Positions 1 through 6,776 of a stretch of DNA of 12,080 nucleotides are shown piece by piece. The translations under genes and the position numbers were made by a program. Within the stretch, counting starts at the first letter, position 1. Each line of letters begins with the position of its first letter. The notes below the pieces were generated by a model. The model was not told where the DNA came from and did no database searches. It saw nothing but the letters and a program-made list of their open reading frames with translations. Origin of the DNA: Elusimicrobia bacterium RIFOXYB2_FULL_49_7 (GTDB lineage: Bacteria; Fibrobacterota; OXYB2-FULL-49-7); the NCBI GenBank assembly GCA_001800515.1, contig MGVN01000147.1:23570-35649 (forward strand), written 5' to 3'.

Positions 1-1562
1 CCCGTGCCGGTTTCGCCCTCGATTAAAATGGCCACAGGATATTCTGCGGCGGCCTTTGCCTTTTCTTTGATACTGTTAATCACGGCGCTTTCACCAATGA
101 ATGAATGCTCATTTCCCGATTGCCCCAGTGCCAGGGATTTTAATGCATCCCGTTCGCGCGCCATTTTTTCGCTTTCTTTTTTCAATATCTGAATGTTCTT
201 TTTCAGATGCGAAATATCCTCCAGGGTAAAAACATAATGAAAACGCCCCTGGATAAAAGTAAAGTGGTCGTCGGAAATCTGACGAAAACGATAGGTGTTC
301 TCCGTGTTATTGCGCAGCGTAATCTCATTTGCCGGTGCGCGGTTTATTTCCTCTACAGGTAAACCATATACTTTTAACGATTTCAGAATGACGTTGCCGG
401 CCTCTTCAAGATATAAATATTGATGTCCAACCGGGTTCTCTACCGGTTCAAAATCGGTATACCCGAATATTTTTAATCCATTAATAAAAAGAGCGAAATA
501 ACCCCCTCTTTTAAAAACCTCGATTTTGCATTCATCCGTAAGCAGGGAATAGTTCCAGAATACCTCGTGAATGACCTCGCCTGTCTTTTTTAAGAGTGCT
601 TTTTTTTGCGGGTCATGATAACCGATTAAATATCCTTTATAATCCGGGAAGAATTGTCCGTGGGCCGCTTCCCCGCCCAGAATAAAGTAAGGCAGACATC
701 CTCTGTCCAGACTTACGGTTAATTCTATTTTAATGTCCCTCTTTGTCAAGTCAACGGTTGGAAGCAGAGCAAGAAGTCTGTTTCGCGCCTGCTCGGGTTC
801 CCACACCCATTGTTCCCCTCTTTTTTTCAGTTCACGGGTTTCTATATATTGTTCCATTTCTGATGGCTCGCTATTTTGAAAGTCCAATGCATAGGATAAT
901 TCCCAGTCCAGTTCCTGGATTTCTGTCCAATGAGCCTCTTTGTTTTTAAGTAAATCCAGAGGATGGGGGTCGAAAAATGCTTTTGCCGGTCGGTCGAGCA
1001 GGTTCCTACCCGACATTTTCTTGTCGGGAAAAAGATTAAGCAAGGCTTGGTTATAGCCTTGAATTTCCTCATTTATATCCAAAAAGAGCAATGGGGATTG
1101 CCTGAAACTGACAATGCGAGTGCTGAAATCATTATACCGGATAGCACCGAAAAGCCCGGTATTCTTTATTCTTAATAAACTGAGTCTGGAAAAGGGAACA
1201 TTCGTATAAAAGCCGAAAAAGTCTTCAAATTTCTCAAAAACATTTTTTGAAGCATAGGTATGTGCGCTACTAAATATCCATTTCTGAATAATCTTATCTC
1301 CCTGTCCATCAATGTGAAATGAAAGATCAGCGATCGTTTTATCCTCAGGCAAAAAATAAAAATCGTGAATATTTTGCCCGCAAACGTGGTTAAAATCAAG
1401 GTTATAAACATTATCATTAAATAAAACATCCGAAATGAGACCATCTTCTTCAATTTTAATGAATAGTCCCAGCAGATAAGCCGAAGAAATCAGCGGTTCA
1501 GCTTGAATTTTAAAAATAAAATCTTTGAAAAAGTTCAAACCTGTATTTTTTGTATTTTCCAT
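1..1562 (-). CDS. Sigma-54-dependent enhancer-binding transcriptional regulator, N-terminal part (3' end outside window)
   Basis: An uninterrupted minus-strand frame runs from an ATG at 1562-1560 to the window edge, 520 codons without a stop. The last residues are GETGTG, the Walker A form typical of sigma-54 activators (normally followed by KE), preceded by a segment beginning FIGES. In such proteins this AAA+ domain hydrolyses ATP to remodel RNA polymerase-sigma54. Upstream of it are: residues about 130-200, a PAS-like segment (SPLLFLDINEEIQGYNQALL); about 268-398, a beta-rich stretch with alternating strands (CKIEVFKRGGYFALFING) resembling a LamG/concanavalin jelly roll; and about 448-480, a charged coiled-coil linker (LKKNIQILKKESEKMARERD). 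There is no signal peptide or membrane segment, so it should be cytoplasmic. No clear Shine-Dalgarno precedes the ATG, so the exact start is less certain. It diverges from a gene with a sigma-54 promoter, which suggests local control. The regulator family call is firm; the sensory-domain calls are inferred from pattern. Confidence 0.85.
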   Translation of the reverse strand, partial: MENTKNTGLNFFKDFIFKIQAEPLISSAYLLGLFIKIEEDGLISDVLFNDNVYNLDFNHVCGQNIHDFYFLPEDKTIADLSFHIDGQGDKIIQKWIFSSAHTYASKNVFEKFEDFFGFYTNVPFSRLSLLRIKNTGLFGAIRYNDFSTRIVSFRQSPLLFLDINEEIQGYNQALLNLFPDKKMSGRNLLDRPAKAFFDPHPLDLLKNKEAHWTEIQELDWELSYALDFQNSEPSEMEQYIETRELKKRGEQWVWEPEQARNRLLALLPTVDLTKRDIKIELTVSLDRGCLPYFILGGEAAHGQFFPDYKGYLIGYHDPQKKALLKKTGEVIHEVFWNYSLLTDECKIEVFKRGGYFALFINGLKIFGYTDFEPVENPVGHQYLYLEEAGNVILKSLKVYGLPVEEINRAPANEITLRNNTENTYRFRQISDDHFTFIQGRFHYVFTLEDISHLKKNIQILKKESEKMARERDALKSLALGQSGNEHSFIGESAVINSIKEKAKAAAEYPVAILIEGETGT

Positions 1563-1600
1563 ATAAAAAATATAGTTTATTTTAAGTATCGAAACAGTTT

Positions 1601-1633
1601 AAATTTAGTTTTATTCAGCGCATAAAATTTAGT
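1601..1633. promoter_or_regulatory. Possible upstream activator site (weak)
   Basis: The AT-rich divergent spacer contains an inverted pair TTTTAT (1609-1614) and ATAAAA (1622-1627) around a 7-nt centre TCAGCGC, plus a direct repeat of AAATTTAGT at 1601-1609 and 1625-1633. The centre lies about 95 bp upstream of the predicted start of the sigma-54 promoter, a usual distance for enhancer-binding protein sites. The sequence is so AT-rich that chance is a real alternative. Confidence 0.2.
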
Positions 1634-1688
1634 CACGAATAATTTGCAAAGTATTGATAGTAAACAAGTTAGTTATATGTTTAAGTAT

Positions 1689-1704
1689 AGGCACATGTTT
1701 TGCA
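1689..1704 (+). promoter_or_regulatory. Sigma-54 (-24/-12) promoter
   Basis: The 16-mer AGGCACATGTTTTGCA matches the consensus TGGCAC-N5-TTGCW at every defined position except the first base. The GG and GC dinucleotides have the invariant spacing. The predicted transcription start is near 1714-1715, giving a leader of about 38 nt to the ATG at 1753, with a strong Shine-Dalgarno AAGGAGG at 1739-1745. A gene for a sigma-54 activator is transcribed away from the same spacer, which supports a functional site. Confidence 0.8.
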
Positions 1705-1752
1705 ATAAACATTAGGAAGTAAAAACAATCTAAATTTTAAGGAGGAATAATT

Positions 1753-4062
1753 ATGAATCAACAACATCAGGGACGTTTCAAAAGTTGGCATTTGTTTTTT
1801 ATGACTTGTTTTTTACTGGCCAGCTTTTTGTTTTCTCAGGACGTAAAGCTTCTGGCCGGTTTTGAATATGATGAAATGCAAACCTGGGGCTGGAGCGGTA
1901 TCACGGTCAATAGTGCCATCAATTCCGGGGGCGGTACGCTTGGCACTTTGTTTCAAGGGGATGCAACCGAAGGGGAATGGGCGGTTGGCCGGGATTTTTC
2001 CTACAATGATGTAAGCTGGTATCTTACGTCGCCTTTGATTCCGGAAAACCATTTACTGTATGTTCGAGGCAGAGTGTTTCAGACCTATGGTTTTTTGGAA
2101 AGCTGGCTGGGTTCGGATTGGTCCGGTTATGACCGGATGCGCATTGATATCAAAAGTACGACAGACTCTTGTGTGGTTTGGCTTTCCCTTCAGGATGAAC
2201 TCACCTCTCCTTTTCTTCTTCGCCGGTATGTGGTGCCAGGGAACCAATGGGTGACGCTGGAATTCAATTTGGCCGATGCAGCCAAAGAAATTCAGGTGCC
2301 TCTTTCCGGTGCAGGAGCGGCTTACTGGGGTGTGGATACGTTAAAAGGGCGCGTATTGAACCTGAGCGCGCTGGCAAACCTCTCTGTCAATGTCACTCAT
2401 TTTTACCATGTACAGGCTCAGCATGTGGTTGTTGATAATTTAAGACTGTTAAAGGCCGGTGCAGAGGATGGGAGTATGCTGCCCATTCTGCGTGATACCA
2501 CTGCCTTCCAGACGGTCCAGGAGCTGCCGCCTCAGAGTCCGGTGTGGACCAATAAATATACAGGTGCCAGAAATACGGAACCATTAACAGTCGGGGAACC
2601 TTCTTTCATTGATTTGGGCACCGGCGATCCCGGTTATGCTTACCTTTTGGGCATGCCCTATGCTATTTCTGCAGTGGATAATGATCGGATAGCCATTGGG
2701 TCATGGATTTATGGCGGAGTCCGAAAAACATTGAACGGCGGACAGGACTGGACATCCGTGGGCGGTTTCTTTCACAGTTATCAAGCACCGGGAAGTATCG
2801 TTACCAGCTCCGGGGATGATTTAATGGGTTTTTACACATCAAAGTGCGGTGGCGCCGGGGTCTCCACGGCCATGTATTTCCGTCGGCTCCAGTTTAACGG
2901 CACGGATTGGCAATTTACAACGCGGAAACTGATTACACCGAACTCCTGGCATTGTGCAGAATGGAAAGTGAACGGTATTCGATTACCCAACGGCCGGATT
3001 TGGATGTTGTCAGCCCATATGACGCGTTATAGAGGGATATGGATGCGGGGTTGGTATTCGGATGATGAAGGAGAATCCTGGCGTTGGCCGAATGCTTCCG
3101 GTCTGATAGATGCCGAAGCTTGGCGCACGTATGGGACGCAGCATGGCAACCTGACCGGCGCGGAATGGTGGGTGGAAAATTCCGATGCATGGGAGTATGA
3201 AGGTAAAACCGCTTCTTTGGGTACCATTACCACTTCCTTGCAGTACAGCGCTTTTTTCCCGATGCTGGTTCCTTATGGGGATGAAGTGGCCTGTTTCTGG
3301 CTGGACGGCAATAGCAACACGATTAAATGGTCCCATTCCGATGGAACGCGCTGGACCACACCAACGACTCTGTTAAGCAGTATAACCAGTCGGCCGTCCG
3401 GAGCGGTTTATCATGAGGCCACAGGTAACCTCTATTTTGCCAATGGCCAAAAGATTTATCAATTTGACGGTACTCATACCCCGGTTGACATTACCCCGGC
3501 ATTATGCACTGGTCATATCCTGTCACTCAGTGGAAATCTGCTGATGAATGTATGGAAAGAGCAGAGCGGTGTGCAGTATCTCATCCGTTATTGCACCAAA
3601 GAGCTTCCGGATGGCGCCTGGAGCGAGGCCCATACGCTTGCCACTGAGGATGTCAGTTTCAATCTGACTTCCACCCAATCCGCACCGGAGAACTTTTTTC
3701 CTGTGGCCTGGGCCTTTACGGGGTCAACAACCAAATGGCTGAAATTCCAGCGTATTCCGATTGCCGGAACCTCTGCGAATAAGCAGCAAGTGAATGTTCG
3801 AACCACCCCCTTCCTGGAGGTGAGCCCTAATCCTTTCTGCGGGCAAACGGTTTTTCAGTATCAGGTACCTACTGCCGGCATTGTATCGTTCAAGGTGTAT
3901 GATCGCTGCGGCCGGTTGGTGGAGTCGCTGTTGGAAGGCAAGCAGGTCTCAGGTGCGCATCAGGTGAAATGGGATGCCCGTCACCTGGCAGCGGGTCTTT
4001 ATGTGGCCAGAATCAAGGCAGCGGGGTTGAATTTGTCCAGAAAGCTCATTATTGTGAAATAA
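1753..4062 (+). CDS. Secreted Asp-box beta-propeller protein with carbohydrate-binding-like domain and T9SS sorting domain
   Basis: 769 aa, starting at an ATG 7 nt after AAGGAGG. Residues 1-28 are a signal peptide (hydrophobic core FFMTCFLLASFLF), probably cut at FS|QD. Residues about 30-235 form a jelly-roll-like region opening with LLAGFE and closing with VVVDNLRLL, as in carbohydrate-binding modules. Residues about 270-665 look like a BNR/sialidase-type propeller with Asp-box-like turns: NGGQDW (about 328), SDDEGESW (436) and SHSDGTRW (527). Residues 690-769 are a T9SS type A C-terminal domain: PNPF (692-695), then VYDRCGRLV, WDARHLAAGLYVARI and terminal RKLIIVK. This implies export through the Por machinery and surface attachment or release. 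I do not see a sialidase FRIP motif or arginine triad, so no enzyme activity or substrate is assigned; a lectin or glycan-binding role is equally possible. Transcription is probably from the sigma-54 promoter just upstream. Its GC content is visibly higher than that of the genes after 4507. Confidence 0.85.
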   Translation: MNQQHQGRFKSWHLFFMTCFLLASFLFSQDVKLLAGFEYDEMQTWGWSGITVNSAINSGGGTLGTLFQGDATEGEWAVGRDFSYNDVSWYLTSPLIPENHLLYVRGRVFQTYGFLESWLGSDWSGYDRMRIDIKSTTDSCVVWLSLQDELTSPFLLRRYVVPGNQWVTLEFNLADAAKEIQVPLSGAGAAYWGVDTLKGRVLNLSALANLSVNVTHFYHVQAQHVVVDNLRLLKAGAEDGSMLPILRDTTAFQTVQELPPQSPVWTNKYTGARNTEPLTVGEPSFIDLGTGDPGYAYLLGMPYAISAVDNDRIAIGSWIYGGVRKTLNGGQDWTSVGGFFHSYQAPGSIVTSSGDDLMGFYTSKCGGAGVSTAMYFRRLQFNGTDWQFTTRKLITPNSWHCAEWKVNGIRLPNGRIWMLSAHMTRYRGIWMRGWYSDDEGESWRWPNASGLIDAEAWRTYGTQHGNLTGAEWWVENSDAWEYEGKTASLGTITTSLQYSAFFPMLVPYGDEVACFWLDGNSNTIKWSHSDGTRWTTPTTLLSSITSRPSGAVYHEATGNLYFANGQKIYQFDGTHTPVDITPALCTGHILSLSGNLLMNVWKEQSGVQYLIRYCTKELPDGAWSEAHTLATEDVSFNLTSTQSAPENFFPVAWAFTGSTTKWLKFQRIPIAGTSANKQQVNVRTTPFLEVSPNPFCGQTVFQYQVPTAGIVSFKVYDRCGRLVESLLEGKQVSGAHQVKWDARHLAAGLYVARIKAAGLNLSRKLIIVK

Positions 4063-4105
4063 AGGAATGCATGGAGAGATCCTTTATTAATAAAAAGAAG
4101 AAAAG

Positions 4106-4294
4106 ATGCGTAATTATCCGATAAAGCCAGCCTATGGCATGACAGCAATACTGATGGTATTGTTTTTCGTTGTGTCCGGTTGGGCAACGGAAACCCTGCT
4201 ATGCGGTTTTGAGCAGACTGGCCGGAATTTCCAAGACCGTACAGATGAACCGGTTTTTAGAGAAAATCGGGGTGGAAAAATATATTTCCAGTGA
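4106..4294 (+). pseudogene. Truncated relic of a secreted-protein gene
   Basis: A 62-codon frame begins with a convincing signal peptide (hydrophobic ILMVLFFVVSG, probable cut at WA|TE). It is followed by TLLCGFEQTGRNF, which resembles the mature start of the neighbouring 769-aa protein (KLLAGFE). The frame then degenerates and stops. An overlapping frame stays open to 4403 and contains PDLLVDN, reminiscent of the VVVDN strand that ends the neighbour's jelly roll. I read this as the start of a paralogous secreted protein that lost most of its body by deletion or insertion. It could instead be a genuine tiny secreted peptide, but it has no recognisable domain and only a weak purine-rich Shine-Dalgarno. 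Confidence 0.5.
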
Positions 4295-4326
4295 TAGCGG
4301 GGAAGAGGAAGGGGCTTTGGCGGGGG

Positions 4327-4360
4327 TGAATGGGTTGCAGGGGAAGTTGCAACCCATTCA
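4327..4360. repeat. Strong perfect hairpin, 13-bp arms
   Basis: TGAATGGGTTGCA (4327-4339) and TGCAACCCATTCA (4348-4360) are exact reverse complements around the 8-nt loop GGGGAAGT. No T-run follows, so it is not a standard intrinsic terminator. It lies inside the degenerate region 18 bp upstream of a sigma-70-like -35 box. It could be a REP/MITE-type palindrome, a transcript-stabilising structure or an operator. Confidence 0.7.
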
Positions 4361-4377
4361 GGTGCCGGATTTACTTG

Positions 4378-4406
4378 TTGACAATGGCCATTCAAGCGAT
4401 TAATTT
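4378..4406 (+). promoter_or_regulatory. Sigma-70-like promoter for the SpvB/YD-repeat gene
   Basis: A perfect -35 TTGACA (4378-4383), a 17-bp spacer and a -10-like TAATTT (4401-4406). It would give a leader of roughly 90 nt before the ATG at 4507. The -35 box is ideal and the spacing optimal; the -10 matches TATAAT only in part. FCB-group bacteria may use a different housekeeping promoter consensus, which lowers confidence. Confidence 0.4.
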
Positions 4407-4493
4407 TACTGTTCAAAAAAATTTTTATTTGGGATAGAAAACCTACAGGTTGGGTCGAAGGTAGTCTATGATTCTAAGATTTGAAAATATCAT

Positions 4494-4500
4494 AAGGAGA
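4494..4500 (+). promoter_or_regulatory. Ribosome binding site deciding the start at 4507
   Basis: AAGGAGA lies 6 nt before the ATG at 4507 and directly precedes a clean signal peptide. An in-frame ATG at 4468 would add 13 residues including RRFF ahead of that peptide. It also has a GAAGG upstream, so it is not excluded, but 4507 fits both the Shine-Dalgarno and secretion better. Confidence 0.65.
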
Positions 4501-4506
4501 TTTTTT

Positions 4507-6762
4507 ATGTTAAAACAATGCCTAATTATTTTAATCATTGCCTTCTTACGGGTGGCAGGTCAAGATGCAAAACCTGGTTTAGGGAAAATAGTGCCAGGTA
4601 GCACAACACCTACTGCTGGTGGTGCCATTCCAGCACCATCCAATGCTACTTATAATCAGGGCGCATTATCCAAGGGTGATGTTACCCCAAGCAGTGGCTA
4701 CTTGGGTTTCAGTCAGGATTTATTTAATCTGACTGCCGGAAGTGGTTTTAATGTTCAAATAGGCATTGATTATTCCAATGCAGGAGTTTATCAACAGGTA
4801 AGACAAGATAATCAGATTGCACCAACAGGTATTCTGGGGTTGGGCTGGAGTTTTTCTAATATGCAGATCATGGTCAATCATCATGGGACAAAAGACTTCA
4901 AAGATGACCAATGGTATTTTCAGGATGGTTCCGGGAGCGTCCACCCAATGGCCTACGGGCAAGACCATACTACGCTTTTTATTCAGGGGTTATTGAATTA
5001 TAAGGTCAGTTATATTACGAATGTTGCGGGTAATTTGATTGTGGGCTGGGAAATAATTCAACCGGATGGGACGAAATTGTTATTTGGCGACTACGAGGTA
5101 ACGGGAAATAATAATGCCCTTGGTGTGACCTTCTCAAGTGCTGGGGTGGTAGGGTTGTTCGATGCTTCGTCGGAACCGTTTTATGACAGGTGGTTTGTCG
5201 CCAAAATGGAGCATTATGATGGCCAACATTGGTGCAATTTCGAATATTTTAATCGTGAACAAGGGGATGCTGTTGTTACAGGTGAGCAACTTGGGAACAA
5301 TGGCACTGCTATTCAGGGCTTGGTTGCGACAAATTGTGTTTATCTGAATGAAATTGTGTCCAGTAACGGTGATAAAGTGGTCTTTGAATATGGTGATAAA
5401 GAGCCTTATGAGTATGCCGATCCAACCCCATTGTCAACAGAACCAGATTGTTTTATTGATCCATTGGAGAAAAAGTTTCTATCTGCCATAAGACTTCATA
5501 TTAATGGACAATATTTCCAGAAATATGAGTTTACCTACAATACTGATGCGGATTGGATGAATATCACCAAAAGTGGAACCGAAGTAAATGCTTATCGGAA
5601 GCGCATTCTAACTGCTATTACTGCAAAAGGGTCGGATGGTCATGTTTTAACACCTCCAACGCAATTTACTTATGTCACTTCGTTTACCGGCGATGTGGCT
5701 GACCCCGGATTTGGGAGTCTAAAAAGCGTTAAATCTTCATCAGGACTGGTTACGGAGTATACTTATTCCAAGCAAGAGAATGTTTATCCCATATATACAG
5801 ATAGAAAGTCTGAAGATGAGGGTAATTTATCTGATTTGGCCGGATTAGACCCTACCATGGATAGGCGGAGTCAGATTTTATCAGGTGCAGGTTTTTTAGT
5901 GGTGAATAAAAAACTAACAGATGGCAGTTGGGAGCCTCATTTTTATGCGCAGATTGATAGCGGCTTTCGTCCGATTATGGATTATCTGAATGAGGCAAAT
6001 GAAAAACAAGCAAATGCTTTTGCTGGATTAGCCATGTCTCGTTTGTCTCGCGTGTTGGTTTATGGGGATCGATTGGTGATTATGCGGGATTCTGTTACGG
6101 ATAATGTAGAGCGACTAAATACTTATGTTTATCGATTGCAGAATGGTCAGTTTTATCTTGAATGGTCACGTTGTGGAGCAACGAATGGTTTGTATTTGCA
6201 TTCAGATTTGCAAATTTCTGGAAATCTGATGCTTCATAGTTGGAATGAGGAGGGAAAGAAGTCTGTTCGGGTGTTCTTGTATAATCCATCCTTGTCTAGT
6301 CCATGGAGTACATCAGTGGATCAAGCGATTTGGAGTTCGGATGATGAGTTAGTTTCTGAGCAATGTGTTTTAACCGAAAATGGTCTATTGTTGAAGAATG
6401 GTTTGAGTGTTTCGTATCGAGTGCTAAAGAATAGTGGGGGCGTACCGGTTTTGGATGCCACTCTTCAGACATTGGCTTTGCCGACTGGTTTTTCCGGGGT
6501 TTATGATATTCAGTTCATTACGGGAGGGATTGCAGTAAAGACGATTTGTAGTGATGCGACTTCTTCGTACAGGGGGAAATATACTTATATCTTCTATCAA
6601 TTTACCGGGACTGAATATGTACAAAAGAAGATGCTGACGGATTATAGCAGTATTTTATCAGCGGGTGCGGGATTTATTAATGCTTTAGGACGGATTTTCT
6701 GCGGTCAAAACTGGTTTGCGGTCTATGAGGATATTGCGTATTGTACTGGCCCGCAAAAATAA
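4507..6762 (+). CDS. SpvB/TcaC-like secreted protein (upstream half of a broken YD-repeat gene)
   Basis: 751 aa from the preferred start. Residues 1-18 are a signal peptide (LIILIIAFLRVAG), probably cut before QDAKPG, with no lipobox cysteine. Residues about 60-430 resemble the SpvB domain of insecticidal Tc B-subunits and SpvB toxins: a PSSGYLGFSQD start, the GLGWSF motif at 111-116, repeated beta strands (QPDGTKLLFGDYEV), and the LKSVKSSSGLVTEYTYSKQ segment near 405-425 that normally precedes the TcdB-middle beta-propeller. Residues 430-751 are further beta-rich repeats. The frame ends at TAA (6760-6762) in the middle of the propeller-like region, after CTGPQK, rather than at a domain boundary. 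The next ORF continues the same protein in the same frame once a 32-bp duplication is removed. In known relatives this domain is part of a large hollow shell; here it is probably periplasmic or exported. If translated as is, it is likely an incomplete product. Confidence 0.75.
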   Translation: MLKQCLIILIIAFLRVAGQDAKPGLGKIVPGSTTPTAGGAIPAPSNATYNQGALSKGDVTPSSGYLGFSQDLFNLTAGSGFNVQIGIDYSNAGVYQQVRQDNQIAPTGILGLGWSFSNMQIMVNHHGTKDFKDDQWYFQDGSGSVHPMAYGQDHTTLFIQGLLNYKVSYITNVAGNLIVGWEIIQPDGTKLLFGDYEVTGNNNALGVTFSSAGVVGLFDASSEPFYDRWFVAKMEHYDGQHWCNFEYFNREQGDAVVTGEQLGNNGTAIQGLVATNCVYLNEIVSSNGDKVVFEYGDKEPYEYADPTPLSTEPDCFIDPLEKKFLSAIRLHINGQYFQKYEFTYNTDADWMNITKSGTEVNAYRKRILTAITAKGSDGHVLTPPTQFTYVTSFTGDVADPGFGSLKSVKSSSGLVTEYTYSKQENVYPIYTDRKSEDEGNLSDLAGLDPTMDRRSQILSGAGFLVVNKKLTDGSWEPHFYAQIDSGFRPIMDYLNEANEKQANAFAGLAMSRLSRVLVYGDRLVIMRDSVTDNVERLNTYVYRLQNGQFYLEWSRCGATNGLYLHSDLQISGNLMLHSWNEEGKKSVRVFLYNPSLSSPWSTSVDQAIWSSDDELVSEQCVLTENGLLLKNGLSVSYRVLKNSGGVPVLDATLQTLALPTGFSGVYDIQFITGGIAVKTICSDATSSYRGKYTYIFYQFTGTEYVQKKMLTDYSSILSAGAGFINALGRIFCGQNWFAVYEDIAYCTGPQK

Positions 6763-6776
6763 CTTTGGTTTATTGA

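Noticed and set aside
842..1453. Minus-strand open frames at 842-1072 and 1172-1453
   Set aside because: They overlap the regulator's much longer frame (1562 to 1) in other phases, have low-complexity translations and no ribosome binding sites.
3010..3336. Minus-strand frame of 108 codons
   Set aside because: Antisense shadow inside the propeller-encoding gene, without a domain, start signal or independent promoter.
1753..4062. Assigning sialidase (neuraminidase) activity
   Set aside because: Asp-box-like turns are present, but no N-terminal FRIP motif or arginine triad is recognisable. The FQRIP near residue 664 is at the wrong end. Asp boxes also occur in non-enzymatic propellers.
4061..4085. 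Possible terminator after the propeller gene (AAAGGA...TCCTTT)
   Set aside because: Only a 6-bp AT-rich stem with a 13-nt loop and no clear T-run; too weak to call.
4468..4506. ATG at 4468 as the start of the SpvB-like gene
   Set aside because: It would put 13 residues ahead of a clean signal peptide; ATG at 4507 has AAGGAGA 6 nt upstream. Kept only as an alternative.
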